From contig NZ_BAFC01000117.1 in the NCBI RefSeq assembly GCF_000248055.1, positions 1 to 64,000 of the forward strand: 64,000 nt of DNA. Direction: 5' to 3'. The notes below the pieces were generated by a model, which worked only from the letters and a program-made list of their open reading frames with translations, made no database searches and had not been told where the DNA came from. Every line of letters begins with the position of its first letter. The first letter of the stretch is position 1. A program made the position numbers and the translations under genes. This DNA comes from Gordonia sputi NBRC 100414 (GTDB taxonomy: Bacteria; Actinomycetota; Actinomycetes; Mycobacteriales; Mycobacteriaceae). Shown here piece by piece: positions 44,309 through 52,012 of the stretch.

Positions 44309-45979
44309 CTACTTCGAGGCGGAACCGCTCGTCGATGACGCGCTCGACGCGTTGCTGCTCGATGCCTGTGACGACGACGGTGAGGACGTGGCGTCGGAGT
44401 CCGCCGAGGCGGTGGCGTCGGAGCTCGAAGCTCCTCCGGTGCCGGCGCCCGCAGAGCCCGTGCCCGCAGAACCGTTGCCCGCAGAACCCGTGCTGGGAGA
44501 ACCCGTGCCGGCAGTGTCGGCGCCGATTGTCGTGCCGGGGTCGGCTGCGGGGGAGTTGTCGGTCGCTCCGGTCGCTCCGGTCGCTCCGGTCGCGTCGTCG
44601 CCGACGGTGGCAGGTGCAGAGGCGCCGCCCGACCCCGTTACGCCATCCTCCGTGCCACCCGACCCCGTCACGCTCTCGCTCGGCGTGACCGCACCGGCGT
44701 CGGACGAACCGGAGTCTGTGGTTTCCGGCGAGGTGGTAGTCGTCGCGAGATCCGTTGCGGCCGTTGCGCCCTGGGCTTCGGCGGCTACCGGCGTCGCGGC
44801 CCTGACGATCGGCGCGCTCGCGACCGGCGACGCATCGACGGTGTACGACGTCTTCGGAGGTAGCGGAGCGAGCGCAGTCGCGATTGACGTCACGATGTGC
44901 TGCAGTGCGCCGAGCGTGCCCGGCAGGAGGATGTTGAGCTGACCGTCCTCGTCGAAGCTGCTGTCGAGCGCGGGATGCAGTAGGCCACCATTGATGACCG
45001 GGAAGTCGCCGAGACCGATGATGTTGCCGACGCTCGGGCCATAGCCGCCATTGAGGAGGCCGTCGAGCATGACGCCCGGCGCTTGCATCAGCGCGGTCGC
45101 GACCTGCCCGATGTCACCGGCTTCGGCGCCGTCGACCACGGTCTGGACAGCATTCCCGACCGCCCCGAGGCCACCGGCCAGCGGACTGATGATGCCCATT
45201 CCGGCGAAGAGTACGACGTCCGGTACCTGATAGACCAGGCGCTTACCCGCAGCGAACGGCTCCGACAGCGCAGCGCTGATTCGATCGTTCGGGATCGCTC
45301 CGGCAAGCGCCAGACCGGCGTCGAGCGGCACGTCGAGGATCTTCATCAGTGCGGGCATCACTGATCCGGTGGACGGATTGATTGCCGCGTAGATCGGCGC
45401 GCTGGCGACCAACAGGATGTTGTTCATCGCCGACTCGATGTCGCCCGCCTTCAGGGCAGCCGTGGCGGCGGCGAGCAACTGCGGAACGTCGTTGCGCAGT
45501 GCTTCGGCAACGTCCTTGACCGCGCCGGACAGCCCCGGACCGACGCCGCTCGCGGCCTCGGACGCCTGCTTCCACAGCGCAGCGAAATCGGGGCTGGTGC
45601 CCGACTTCCACTCGCCGTTCACAGCGCCGTCGGCGACGCCCTTGACGAGATTGAGCTGGTTCTCCAACACCTGACTCAGAATCGGGAGTGCTTTATCGGG
45701 CGAATTGGCCTGCAGCGCTTTGATGCTCGTGAGTGCGCGCTGGATGGCGTCCGCGTAGATCTGCGTCGGGTCGGCGTCGGCGGCCAGGGTGGTCACCGCA
45801 TGTGCGCCGACGGTTGCGGTGTCCGCGACGAGCTGCGTCGTCGACGCTGCCCCCTCGGTTGCGGCCACCGTTGCGGCCTGACTCATCGCCGGGACGGCTG
45901 CGATCACTGCGGCACTCGCGATGGACATTCCCGTGAGGGCCAACGCGCCCACCCTCGGGCGAACGACAGCGTTCTTCAT
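44309..45979 (-). CDS. large secreted protein, paralogue 2 (weakly GjpA-like)
   Basis: The 556-residue exported protein has a signal peptide ending AMSQAA, almost the same as in paralogue 3. The shared domain (about 70-375) includes LRNDVPQLLAAATAALKAGDIESAMNNILLVA (in parts), ILDVPLDAGLALAGAIPN and LDGLLNGGYGPSVGNIIGLGDF. The remaining 160 residues are Gly/Ser/Thr/Ala-rich with short repeats (GATGATGATD; GSAG units) and no cysteine. AGGAG lies 6 bases before the ATG at 45979. It is probably a cell-envelope or secreted protein; porin or adhesin roles are possible but unproven. Confidence 0.8.
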   Translation of the reverse strand: MKNAVVRPRVGALALTGMSIASAAVIAAVPAMSQAATVAATEGAASTTQLVADTATVGAHAVTTLAADADPTQIYADAIQRALTSIKALQANSPDKALPILSQVLENQLNLVKGVADGAVNGEWKSGTSPDFAALWKQASEAASGVGPGLSGAVKDVAEALRNDVPQLLAAATAALKAGDIESAMNNILLVASAPIYAAINPSTGSVMPALMKILDVPLDAGLALAGAIPNDRISAALSEPFAAGKRLVYQVPDVVLFAGMGIISPLAGGLGAVGNAVQTVVDGAEAGDIGQVATALMQAPGVMLDGLLNGGYGPSVGNIIGLGDFPVINGGLLHPALDSSFDEDGQLNILLPGTLGALQHIVTSIATALAPLPPKTSYTVDASPVASAPIVRAATPVAAEAQGATAATDLATTTTSPETTDSGSSDAGAVTPSESVTGSGGTEDGVTGSGGASAPATVGDDATGATGATGATDNSPAADPGTTIGADTAGTGSPSTGSAGNGSAGTGSAGAGTGGASSSDATASADSDATSSPSSSQASSSNASSASSTSGSASK

Positions 45980-46126
45980 GGTCACTCCTTGTCAGTGGCG
46001 GCACCAGAACCTCGTCCGCCCCCGAGCGACCCGATTGCAGCGCGCCGCCACCACCCGACGCGCCGTCGTCGAGGGTGCCTCGTTCGCACTGCAAAATGAC
46101 GGGATGCGCGCAAGCCGGTAGCCGCG

Positions 46127-46142
46127 TGACTCAGCTTGTGAA
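46127..46142 (-). promoter_or_regulatory. shared upstream motif CAARCTGAGT, copy 2
   Basis: On the minus strand it reads TTCACAAGCTGAGTCA, about 150 bp before the ATG at 45979. A nearly identical stretch lies at 47997-48012 before the next paralogue. Confidence 0.55.
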
Positions 46143-46163
46143 GCGGAACACGACGCACAAAAA

Positions 46164-46206
46164 CGCCCCGACGCCTGCGGAGAACGTGTCCGCGGGCGCC
46201 GAGGCG
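46164..46206 (-). terminator. rho-independent terminator of the third large secreted protein gene
   Basis: A long stem (18 pairs with two mismatches and one wobble; arms 46164-46181 and 46189-46206) with a 7-nt loop lies just past the stop at 46223. On the minus strand it is followed by TTTTTG. Confidence 0.8.
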
Positions 46207-46222
46207 TCGTGAGGGGTGTCGA

Positions 46223-47839
46223 TCAGTTGTCGCTCGACGCTGAGCTTCCTGCCGAGTCCGCTCCGGACTTCGACGCTGAGCTTCCTGCCGAGTCCGCTCC
46301 GGACTTCGACGCTGCAGAGTCCGCAGACTTCTTTGTGTCTGCCGCGTCAGCGTCGGTAGCCGAGCCGGTTCCCTTCGAACTCGCAGTGCTCGATCCCTTG
46401 CTGCTCGATCCCTTAGTGCTCGAGCCCGCGGTGCTCGAACCCGTGCTGCTCGACGTCGAGTCGGTGGCGGACTTCGAATCATCTGCGGTGCCCGATGATT
46501 CGACGCTGCCCGACGTATCGCCGCCGGAAGGCTGGGCGGGTGCCTCTGTGTCATCTGCGACCGTTGTCGTCGGCGCAGCCGCATCGGAAGCAGTCGTAGC
46601 CGCATCGGAAGCAGTGGTAGCCGCGTCGGAAGCAGTCACGGTCGAGTCGGTCTGGGCCGCGACCAGCGTCGCCATGTCGACGCTCACGGTCTTCGGCGGC
46701 ACCGGCGTGATGGCCTTGATGATGTCCGACTGAAGGCGCTGAAGCACCCAGCCGGTGCCCGGAATGATGGTGGCGCGGTTGCCGTCGGCGTCCTTTCCGA
46801 TGAGCTGCAGCGCGCCTCCGAGCAAGCCGCCGCTGACGACACGCAGTCCGCCGACGCCCACCAGTCCGCCGACGCTCGGTCCGTAGCCGCCGTTCAGGAA
46901 GCCGTCGAGCGTGATGGCAGGCGCCTGGACGAGTGCGGTCAGCGCGCCTTCGAGATCGTTGGTGCCCAGGGCGTCGATCACGTTCTGCACGCCGCGACCG
47001 AAGCCGCCGATCCCGCCTGCGACCGGGCTGATGATCCCCATCCCGATGTAGGCGAAGTCGGAGCCGATCACGTTGTTCACCTTGATGGCGTTGCTGATCG
47101 GTGTCGAGATGGCGGCGGCGAGGTCGGCGTTCGGGATCGCACCCGCAGCGATGAGGCCGGCGTTCAGCGGAACGTTGAGCAGCTTGACGAGCGTCGGGAC
47201 CACGCCGCCTGCCTTGGTCGGCTTGATCACGGAGTACACCGGCGTGACCACGGCGAGCAGCAGGTTGTTCATCGCGCCTTCGATGTCGCCGGACGAAAGC
47301 GACGTCGAGACGGCTTCGAGCAGCTTGGGGAGCTGGTCGGAGAGTGCCGCGGTGACGTTGGCTTCGATGCCCGCGGAGTCCAAGCCGTCGAGTGCGGCCT
47401 GGATCTGGGCCCAGATCGGCGAGAAGTCGGCTGCCTTGCCTTCTTTCCACTCACCGGCGACGGCCCCGTTGATGATGCCGTTGACCAGCGCGGTCTGGTT
47501 CGCCAGCAGCTGGTTGAGGATCGGGTACTCGGTCTTCGACGCCGACTTCTTCAGCTTCTCGATGGCAGCCTGTGCCTTGGTGAGCACCTGCTGGTAGATC
47601 GCCAGCGGGTCGGTGTCGGCAGCGGAAGGTGTTGCGGCAGAAAATGTTGCGGCGAGTGGTGCCGCCAGGGCTGCGGTGGCCGCTACAGCAGCGTCCTGCG
47701 TCACAGCGGTGGGCGTGGCGGCGGCATACGTGGCTGCCTGGCTCATCGACGGGACGGCCCCGATCACCGCGGCACTCGCCACGGAGAACCCGGCAAGGGC
47801 CATCATGCTCGCCCGCGGGCGAACGGCAGCGTTCATCAT
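46223..47839 (-). CDS. large secreted protein, paralogue 3 (weakly GjpA-like)
   Basis: The 538-residue exported protein has a signal peptide ending SMSQAA. The conserved domain (about 80-390) includes LSDQLPKLLEAVSTSLSSGD, NVPLNAGLIAAGAIPN and LDGFLNGGYGPSVGGLVGVGGL. The tail (about 400-538) is Ser/Ala/Asp/Lys-rich with repeats such as ASDAATT and SKSGADSAGSSA. It is tandem to paralogue 2 with 243 bp between the genes. AGGAG precedes the ATG at 47839. The shared signal peptide, domain and promoter motif show recent duplication. Confidence 0.8.
   Translation of the reverse strand: MMNAAVRPRASMMALAGFSVASAAVIGAVPSMSQAATYAAATPTAVTQDAAVAATAALAAPLAATFSAATPSAADTDPLAIYQQVLTKAQAAIEKLKKSASKTEYPILNQLLANQTALVNGIINGAVAGEWKEGKAADFSPIWAQIQAALDGLDSAGIEANVTAALSDQLPKLLEAVSTSLSSGDIEGAMNNLLLAVVTPVYSVIKPTKAGGVVPTLVKLLNVPLNAGLIAAGAIPNADLAAAISTPISNAIKVNNVIGSDFAYIGMGIISPVAGGIGGFGRGVQNVIDALGTNDLEGALTALVQAPAITLDGFLNGGYGPSVGGLVGVGGLRVVSGGLLGGALQLIGKDADGNRATIIPGTGWVLQRLQSDIIKAITPVPPKTVSVDMATLVAAQTDSTVTASDAATTASDAATTASDAAAPTTTVADDTEAPAQPSGGDTSGSVESSGTADDSKSATDSTSSSTGSSTAGSSTKGSSSKGSSTASSKGTGSATDADAADTKKSADSAASKSGADSAGSSASKSGADSAGSSASSDN
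46236..46307 (-). repeat. 36-bp exact duplication in the tail of paralogue 3
   Basis: Two identical 36-bp units (46236-46271, 46272-46307) encode the repeated SKSGADSAGSSA near the C-terminus. Confidence 0.85.
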
Positions 47840-47996
47840 TGTCACTCCTAGAAACCGGTGGCGAGCAGTCGTGAGTAGTCGGGGTCGCCAGGTGGACCCC
47901 GGAGGTGGACGCCGTCGCCACTCGCCGGCGGCACCGCCGATGACTGTGCACGTCGGATCGACAAAAGAGACAAATCGCCGCAACGGCGTGGACAAA

Positions 47997-48012
47997 TGAC
48001 TCAGTTTGCGAG
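47997..48012 (-). promoter_or_regulatory. shared upstream motif CAARCTGAGT, copy 3
   Basis: On the minus strand it reads CTCGCAAACTGAGTCA, about 160 bp before the ATG at 47839. It overlaps the stop codon of the helicase gene. Confidence 0.55.
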
Positions 48013-50376
48013 GTGCGTCATATCTCGCATGAGGTGTGTGATAGATCGCAGCACGCTCAGGGCTCCCGCCTTGTCGAGCGGCTCATTGCCGTTGCCGCAC
48101 TTCGGTGACTGCACGCACGACGGACATCCCAGCTCACAGCCGCACTCGGAGATGGCGTCCGCGGTCGCTGCGATCCACGTCGTGAACTGCGCGTACCCAC
48201 GCTCGGCGAATCCGGCGCCTCCGAGATAGCCGTCGTAGACGAAGACGGTCGGAAGTCCGGTGTCGGGGTGCAGGTTGGTCGAGAGTCCTCCGATGTCCCA
48301 CCGGTCGCACGTCGCGACGAGGGGCAGCATGCCGATCGCCGCGTGCTCCGCGGCGTGCAGGGCACCGGGCAGGCGCGTGGCGTCAATACCCACCTCGGCC
48401 AGCGACTCCGGAGTCAGCGTGTACATGACCGCGCGCGTGTGCAGTGTCTGACGCGGCATGTCGAGTTCGACGGCGTCGAGCACTTCGCCCGACGGGAGTG
48501 ATCGAAGATATCCGACGACCTGATGGCTGACGTCGACATCGACGAACGCCACTGACAGCGGCCCGTAGGTGTTCGACGAGACGACCGACGTCACCGATAC
48601 GTCTGTGGTCTCACGCGCAGACGTCGTCCAATCCGGCTCCTCGGGATGAGCCAGCGCGAGTCCCTCGTCGAGATCGAGTTCGTCGACGACGTAGCTCTCG
48701 CCCTGGTGGATGTGTACCGCTCCGGGATGCACCGTCGCGGGGGCGCGACCGGCGTCGACGGTCCCGAGTAGTTCCGACGTCGTTGCGTCGACGATGAGCA
48801 CCTGCCCGCCGATTCCGCCGCGAATGTCTATGTCGCCGTGGGGTTCTACGCCCGCGGCCGGATACCAGCCCGCCTTCCGTTTGCGGAGTAGGCCGTCGGC
48901 GGCGAGTTGCTGCACGGCGTCGCGCGCGCCCCAGCGCTCGATCTCGTTGTCCCCCAACGGGTACTCGGTCGCCGCGCACAGCAGATGCGGCGCGAGGATG
49001 TACGGGTTGGTCGGATCGATGACCGGCGCCTCGACCGGCGTGGCGAGCAGCGCGTCTGGATGGTGGACCAGATAGGTGTCGAGCGGGTCGTCGCGTGCGA
49101 TCAGTACGACGAGCGCATCGCCGGATTCACGTTGGCGCCCAGCACGTCCCGCCTGCTGCCAGAACGAGGCGATGGTTCCGGGGTAGCCCGCGATGATCAC
49201 CGCGTCGAGTCCGGTGATGTCGACGCCGAGTTCGAGTGCGTTGGTCGTCGTCACCCCGACGAGCCTGCCATCGGAGATGGCGGCCTCGAGTCGACGCCGA
49301 TCATCGGCGAGATACCCCGCGCGATACGCGGCCACTTTGTCGACGAGGTCGGGAGCGCTGTGCGACAACAGATCACGAGCCCGCAGTGCCGCAATCTCGA
49401 CGCCGCGTCTGCTGCGTCCGAAACACAGTGTGCGAGCGCCCTCGACGACGAAGTCGGCCAACAGACGGGACGCCTCTGCATCCGCGGATCGCCGTACCGG
49501 AGCGTCGTTCTCGCCGGTTACGCCCGGTACGAAATCGGGTTCCCATAGGGCGACGGTCCGCTCGCCACGCGGCGACCCGTCGTGTGTGACCCCGACCGCG
49601 GGTTCGCCGATGAGTCGTTCGAGCGCGGCGGCGGGATCGGCGACTGTCGCACTGGCCGCGATCACCGTCGGCTCCGAACCGCACGCACGTGCCAGACGTA
49701 AGAGTCGACGCAGCACCATCGCGGTGTTGGAGCCGAACACCCCACGGTAGTGGTGACATTCGTCGACGACGATGTATCGCAGGTGCGCGAAGAATTGTCG
49801 CCATTGGCCGCGCGACGGGCCGCCGGCGTGTGTGCCGGGCGTGGCGACACCGGTCAGTATTCCCAAATGCAACATGTCGGGATTCGTGAAGATCCACCGC
49901 GAATGTGCTCGAGCCCACTGTCGGATCTCGGAATCGGTGTCGCCGTCGTACGCGCACGGCTGGAGGTGAGAAAAGTCGCGGCGTCCGGAGATGATCGACG
50001 TGAGCGCCTTGAGTTGATCGGCACCGAGAGCTTTAGTCGGGCTGAGATACAGTGCGGTCGAGTGTGGTTCGGCGAGAAGCGTCGTCAGAATTGGCATTTG
50101 GTACGACAACGATTTGCCAGATGCGGTTCCGGTGGCAATCGATACATGTCGGCCTGCGAATGCGTGGTCGGCGGCCTCGGTCTGATGAATCCACGGTCGT
50201 TCGATTCCACTATCGACGAGAGCGGCACGGACCTCGTTCGAAATCCAATCGGGCCAGGACGCGAAAGTTGCTGAGCGGGAATCGATTACCGAGAGATGAG
50301 TTACCGGACTGGAGTCCGGATCTGTTCCGGCCAGTGAGCGACGAAGAAGTTCGGTGCCGAACGTGGAGTGGTGCAT
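48001..50376 (-). CDS. SF2 helicase of the MrfA/Hrq1 (SftH) type
   Basis: The 791-residue DNA repair helicase has Walker A ATGTASGKSLS, Walker B/DECH box VVDECHHYRGVFG, motif III ASATVADP and a second RecA lobe with GVTTTNALELGVDI and QQAGRAGR. The C-terminal DUF1998 (MZB) domain carries four cysteines CGCELGCPSC and CGNGN that bind zinc or a cluster. Homologues include Bacillus MrfA (mitomycin repair) and mycobacterial SftH. The ATG at 50376 was chosen; an ATG at 50424 is in frame. It is divergent from the cold-shock gene, as in M. tuberculosis (Rv3649/cspA). Confidence 0.92.
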   Translation of the reverse strand: MHHSTFGTELLRRSLAGTDPDSSPVTHLSVIDSRSATFASWPDWISNEVRAALVDSGIERPWIHQTEAADHAFAGRHVSIATGTASGKSLSYQMPILTTLLAEPHSTALYLSPTKALGADQLKALTSIISGRRDFSHLQPCAYDGDTDSEIRQWARAHSRWIFTNPDMLHLGILTGVATPGTHAGGPSRGQWRQFFAHLRYIVVDECHHYRGVFGSNTAMVLRRLLRLARACGSEPTVIAASATVADPAAALERLIGEPAVGVTHDGSPRGERTVALWEPDFVPGVTGENDAPVRRSADAEASRLLADFVVEGARTLCFGRSRRGVEIAALRARDLLSHSAPDLVDKVAAYRAGYLADDRRRLEAAISDGRLVGVTTTNALELGVDITGLDAVIIAGYPGTIASFWQQAGRAGRQRESGDALVVLIARDDPLDTYLVHHPDALLATPVEAPVIDPTNPYILAPHLLCAATEYPLGDNEIERWGARDAVQQLAADGLLRKRKAGWYPAAGVEPHGDIDIRGGIGGQVLIVDATTSELLGTVDAGRAPATVHPGAVHIHQGESYVVDELDLDEGLALAHPEEPDWTTSARETTDVSVTSVVSSNTYGPLSVAFVDVDVSHQVVGYLRSLPSGEVLDAVELDMPRQTLHTRAVMYTLTPESLAEVGIDATRLPGALHAAEHAAIGMLPLVATCDRWDIGGLSTNLHPDTGLPTVFVYDGYLGGAGFAERGYAQFTTWIAATADAISECGCELGCPSCVQSPKCGNGNEPLDKAGALSVLRSITHLMRDMTHLAN

Positions 50377-50778
50377 AGACGAAATGTCGTGGTGACCGGG
50401 CGATCTCGGCGCGCGAGGCCCCAATCGGTGCGAGTGCGTGATTATGTCCTATAGCCAGCAGGTTTTCCTTGCATACGATGTTACCTTTCGGTCTCGAACG
50501 TCGAAAAATCGGGTGGTTTTGGCTCAGAGTGATTGCGACGACTATCCAAGTCGCCTCGAACATGATTGACTGAGTTTGGCCGCAGCTCCCGGGCGGCCAT
50601 CGCTGATTGCGGTGATCGCGCGGGATCGGGTTGCAGCCGTGGTACTGAAGTTGTCAGGCCGAATGGTGTTCGTCCACGAACTCTCCCATCGGCGTTCTCC
50701 GAGGTATGGCGGTACGACCGGCCGCGACACGTGACCAGCGTGTCGGGACAGTTTGAATGTATGTAAAGGATTGCAGGA
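50377..50778. other. helicase/cspA divergent region and cspA leader
   Basis: About 400 bp without a gene. The part 50430-50570 is AT-rich and probably holds both promoters. Close to the cspA ATG is a hairpin (CGACACG/CGTGTCG, 50725-50745, 7-nt loop) and then an A-rich stretch with GGATTGCAGGA as ribosome site. A long leader is normal for cold-shock genes. Confidence 0.55.
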
Positions 50779-50982
50779 ATGGCACAGGGGACTGTGAAGT
50801 GGTTCAACGCGGAGAAGGGCTTCGGCTTTATTGCTCCCGATGAGGGCAATGACGACGTGTTCGTCCACTACTCGGAGATCCAGGGCAACGGCTTCCGTAC
50901 CCTCGAGGAGAACCAGCGCGTGGAGTTCGAGGTCGGACAGGGCACCAAGGGTCCGCAGGCGACCGGCGTCCGCGCCGTCTGA
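50779..50982 (+). CDS. cspA: cold-shock protein CspA
   Basis: The 67-residue single cold-shock domain has RNP1 (KGFGFIAPD) and RNP2 (DVFVHYSEI), typical of nucleic-acid chaperones. The length is standard. It has its own strong terminator (51016-51049) and a long leader. The order helicase-cspA-Rv3647c-topA is the same as in mycobacteria. Confidence 0.96.
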   Translation: MAQGTVKWFNAEKGFGFIAPDEGNDDVFVHYSEIQGNGFRTLEENQRVEFEVGQGTKGPQATGVRAV

Positions 50983-51015
50983 GACTTCGGCTCAACAGAC
51001 GAGCTTGATCGATGC

Positions 51016-51049
51016 AACGCTCCCGTCCTCTTTCGAGGGCGGGAGCGTT
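51016..51049 (+). terminator. terminator of cspA
   Basis: A 15-bp stem AACGCTCCCGTCCTC/GAGGGCGGGAGCGTT (one wobble pair) with a TTTC loop lies 33 bp after the cspA stop codon. Confidence 0.8.
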
Positions 51050-51095
51050 CGTCTGTCAGCCTTCCTTTGCCGTCGACGCCAATCGGTGACCCGGC

Positions 51096-51170
51096 GTTCG
51101 GCGTCCCTCTGTTCGGTGTCCCTCTGTTCGACGTCCTGGTGTTCGACGTCCCTCTGTTCGATGTCCCAGT
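51096..51170. repeat. five tandem 15-bp repeats upstream of the Rv3647c-like gene
   Basis: Units start at 51096, 51111, 51126, 51141 and 51156, with core GTTCGACGTCCCTCT and a few changes. The array lies between the cspA terminator and the next start (51198). Its core TTCGAC-N2-CCC resembles the 15-bp repeats coded in holB (57560-57634). Confidence 0.85.
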
Positions 51171-51197
51171 AGGCAAGGCACCAGTATTGTCTGGTGC

Positions 51198-51800
51198 GTG
51201 GGCCAACTGGCGTTCTTCTCTGCCGAACTCGACGAGCCGTCGCTCGACGACCTCGGCGGCCTTCTCGCAGCGCACGGACAATCGTCGCGCGTCGCAGGTA
51301 GCGGGTCGGCTGCGGGTGGTACGCGCGTATCGATCGTGCTGACCGCGCCGTGGCGCGCGGCGGCAGTGGTCGAGGAGATGAAGGCCTGCGGCGTCGACAC
51401 CGAGCTCACCGAGTCCGACGAGGGTAATCCGCTCGCACGCAGCGCACTCACACCGCTGCTCGACGCCCTGCACGCCACCTGGTCGCGTGGTGCGGTCAAG
51501 GCTGTTCCCGCAGGCTGGGTTCCCGGTCCTCGTGCGCTGCGACTCTGGACGATCGCCGCGGGATCGTCGGATGCCGGGCACTACCAGCTCGGACTCGATC
51601 CACATGCTCCCGATACCCATGCCCAACTCGCGACTGCGCTGATGCGGACCGGGATTGCACCTACTCTTGTTGGCACGCGAATCCATTCGCCCGCATTGCG
51701 GATCTCGGGTCGTCGTCGACTCGCTCGTCTCTGCGAGTACGTCGGCGAGGCGCCGCACTTCGCGGGAGCGCGTGCGGACTGGCCGGACGTCGGCGACTGA
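51198..51800 (+). CDS. Rv3647c-like conserved protein
   Basis: The 200-residue soluble protein is conserved between cspA and topA in Mycobacteriales. It has no recognised catalytic motif; blocks include TAPWRAAAVVEEMKACGVDTEL, LDALHATWSRGAVKAVPAGWVPGPRALRLW and LRISGRRRLARLCEYVGE. The GTG at 51198 lies 4-10 bases after a TATTGT -10-like element and without ribosome site, which suggests a leaderless transcript. Function unknown; the strong linkage with topA hints at a role in DNA metabolism, but that is context only. Confidence 0.8.
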   Translation: MGQLAFFSAELDEPSLDDLGGLLAAHGQSSRVAGSGSAAGGTRVSIVLTAPWRAAAVVEEMKACGVDTELTESDEGNPLARSALTPLLDALHATWSRGAVKAVPAGWVPGPRALRLWTIAAGSSDAGHYQLGLDPHAPDTHAQLATALMRTGIAPTLVGTRIHSPALRISGRRRLARLCEYVGEAPHFAGARADWPDVGD

Positions 51801-52012
51801 CGAACGACACACTTCGTTTCGCGCTCGGCATATTCAGCGTTGACCAGGCGTTATGGGCGGCAGCGTCGTCGAATTGCGTGGTGGATACCCGCCCATCGTG
51901 AATTCGGATGTGCAAATGGCGCTATACATAAGGTACAAACCTCAAACGAGACGAGACCCCATCCGTCAGCCAACCGGCACGCGGCGGGCGGGTCCAAACC
52001 GAAGGACACCCG

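Noticed and set aside
51067-51342. 91-codon frame with FGVPL/FDVPL repeats
   Set aside because: It is produced by the 15-bp array, has no ribosome site and overlaps the well-supported gene at 51198 in another frame.
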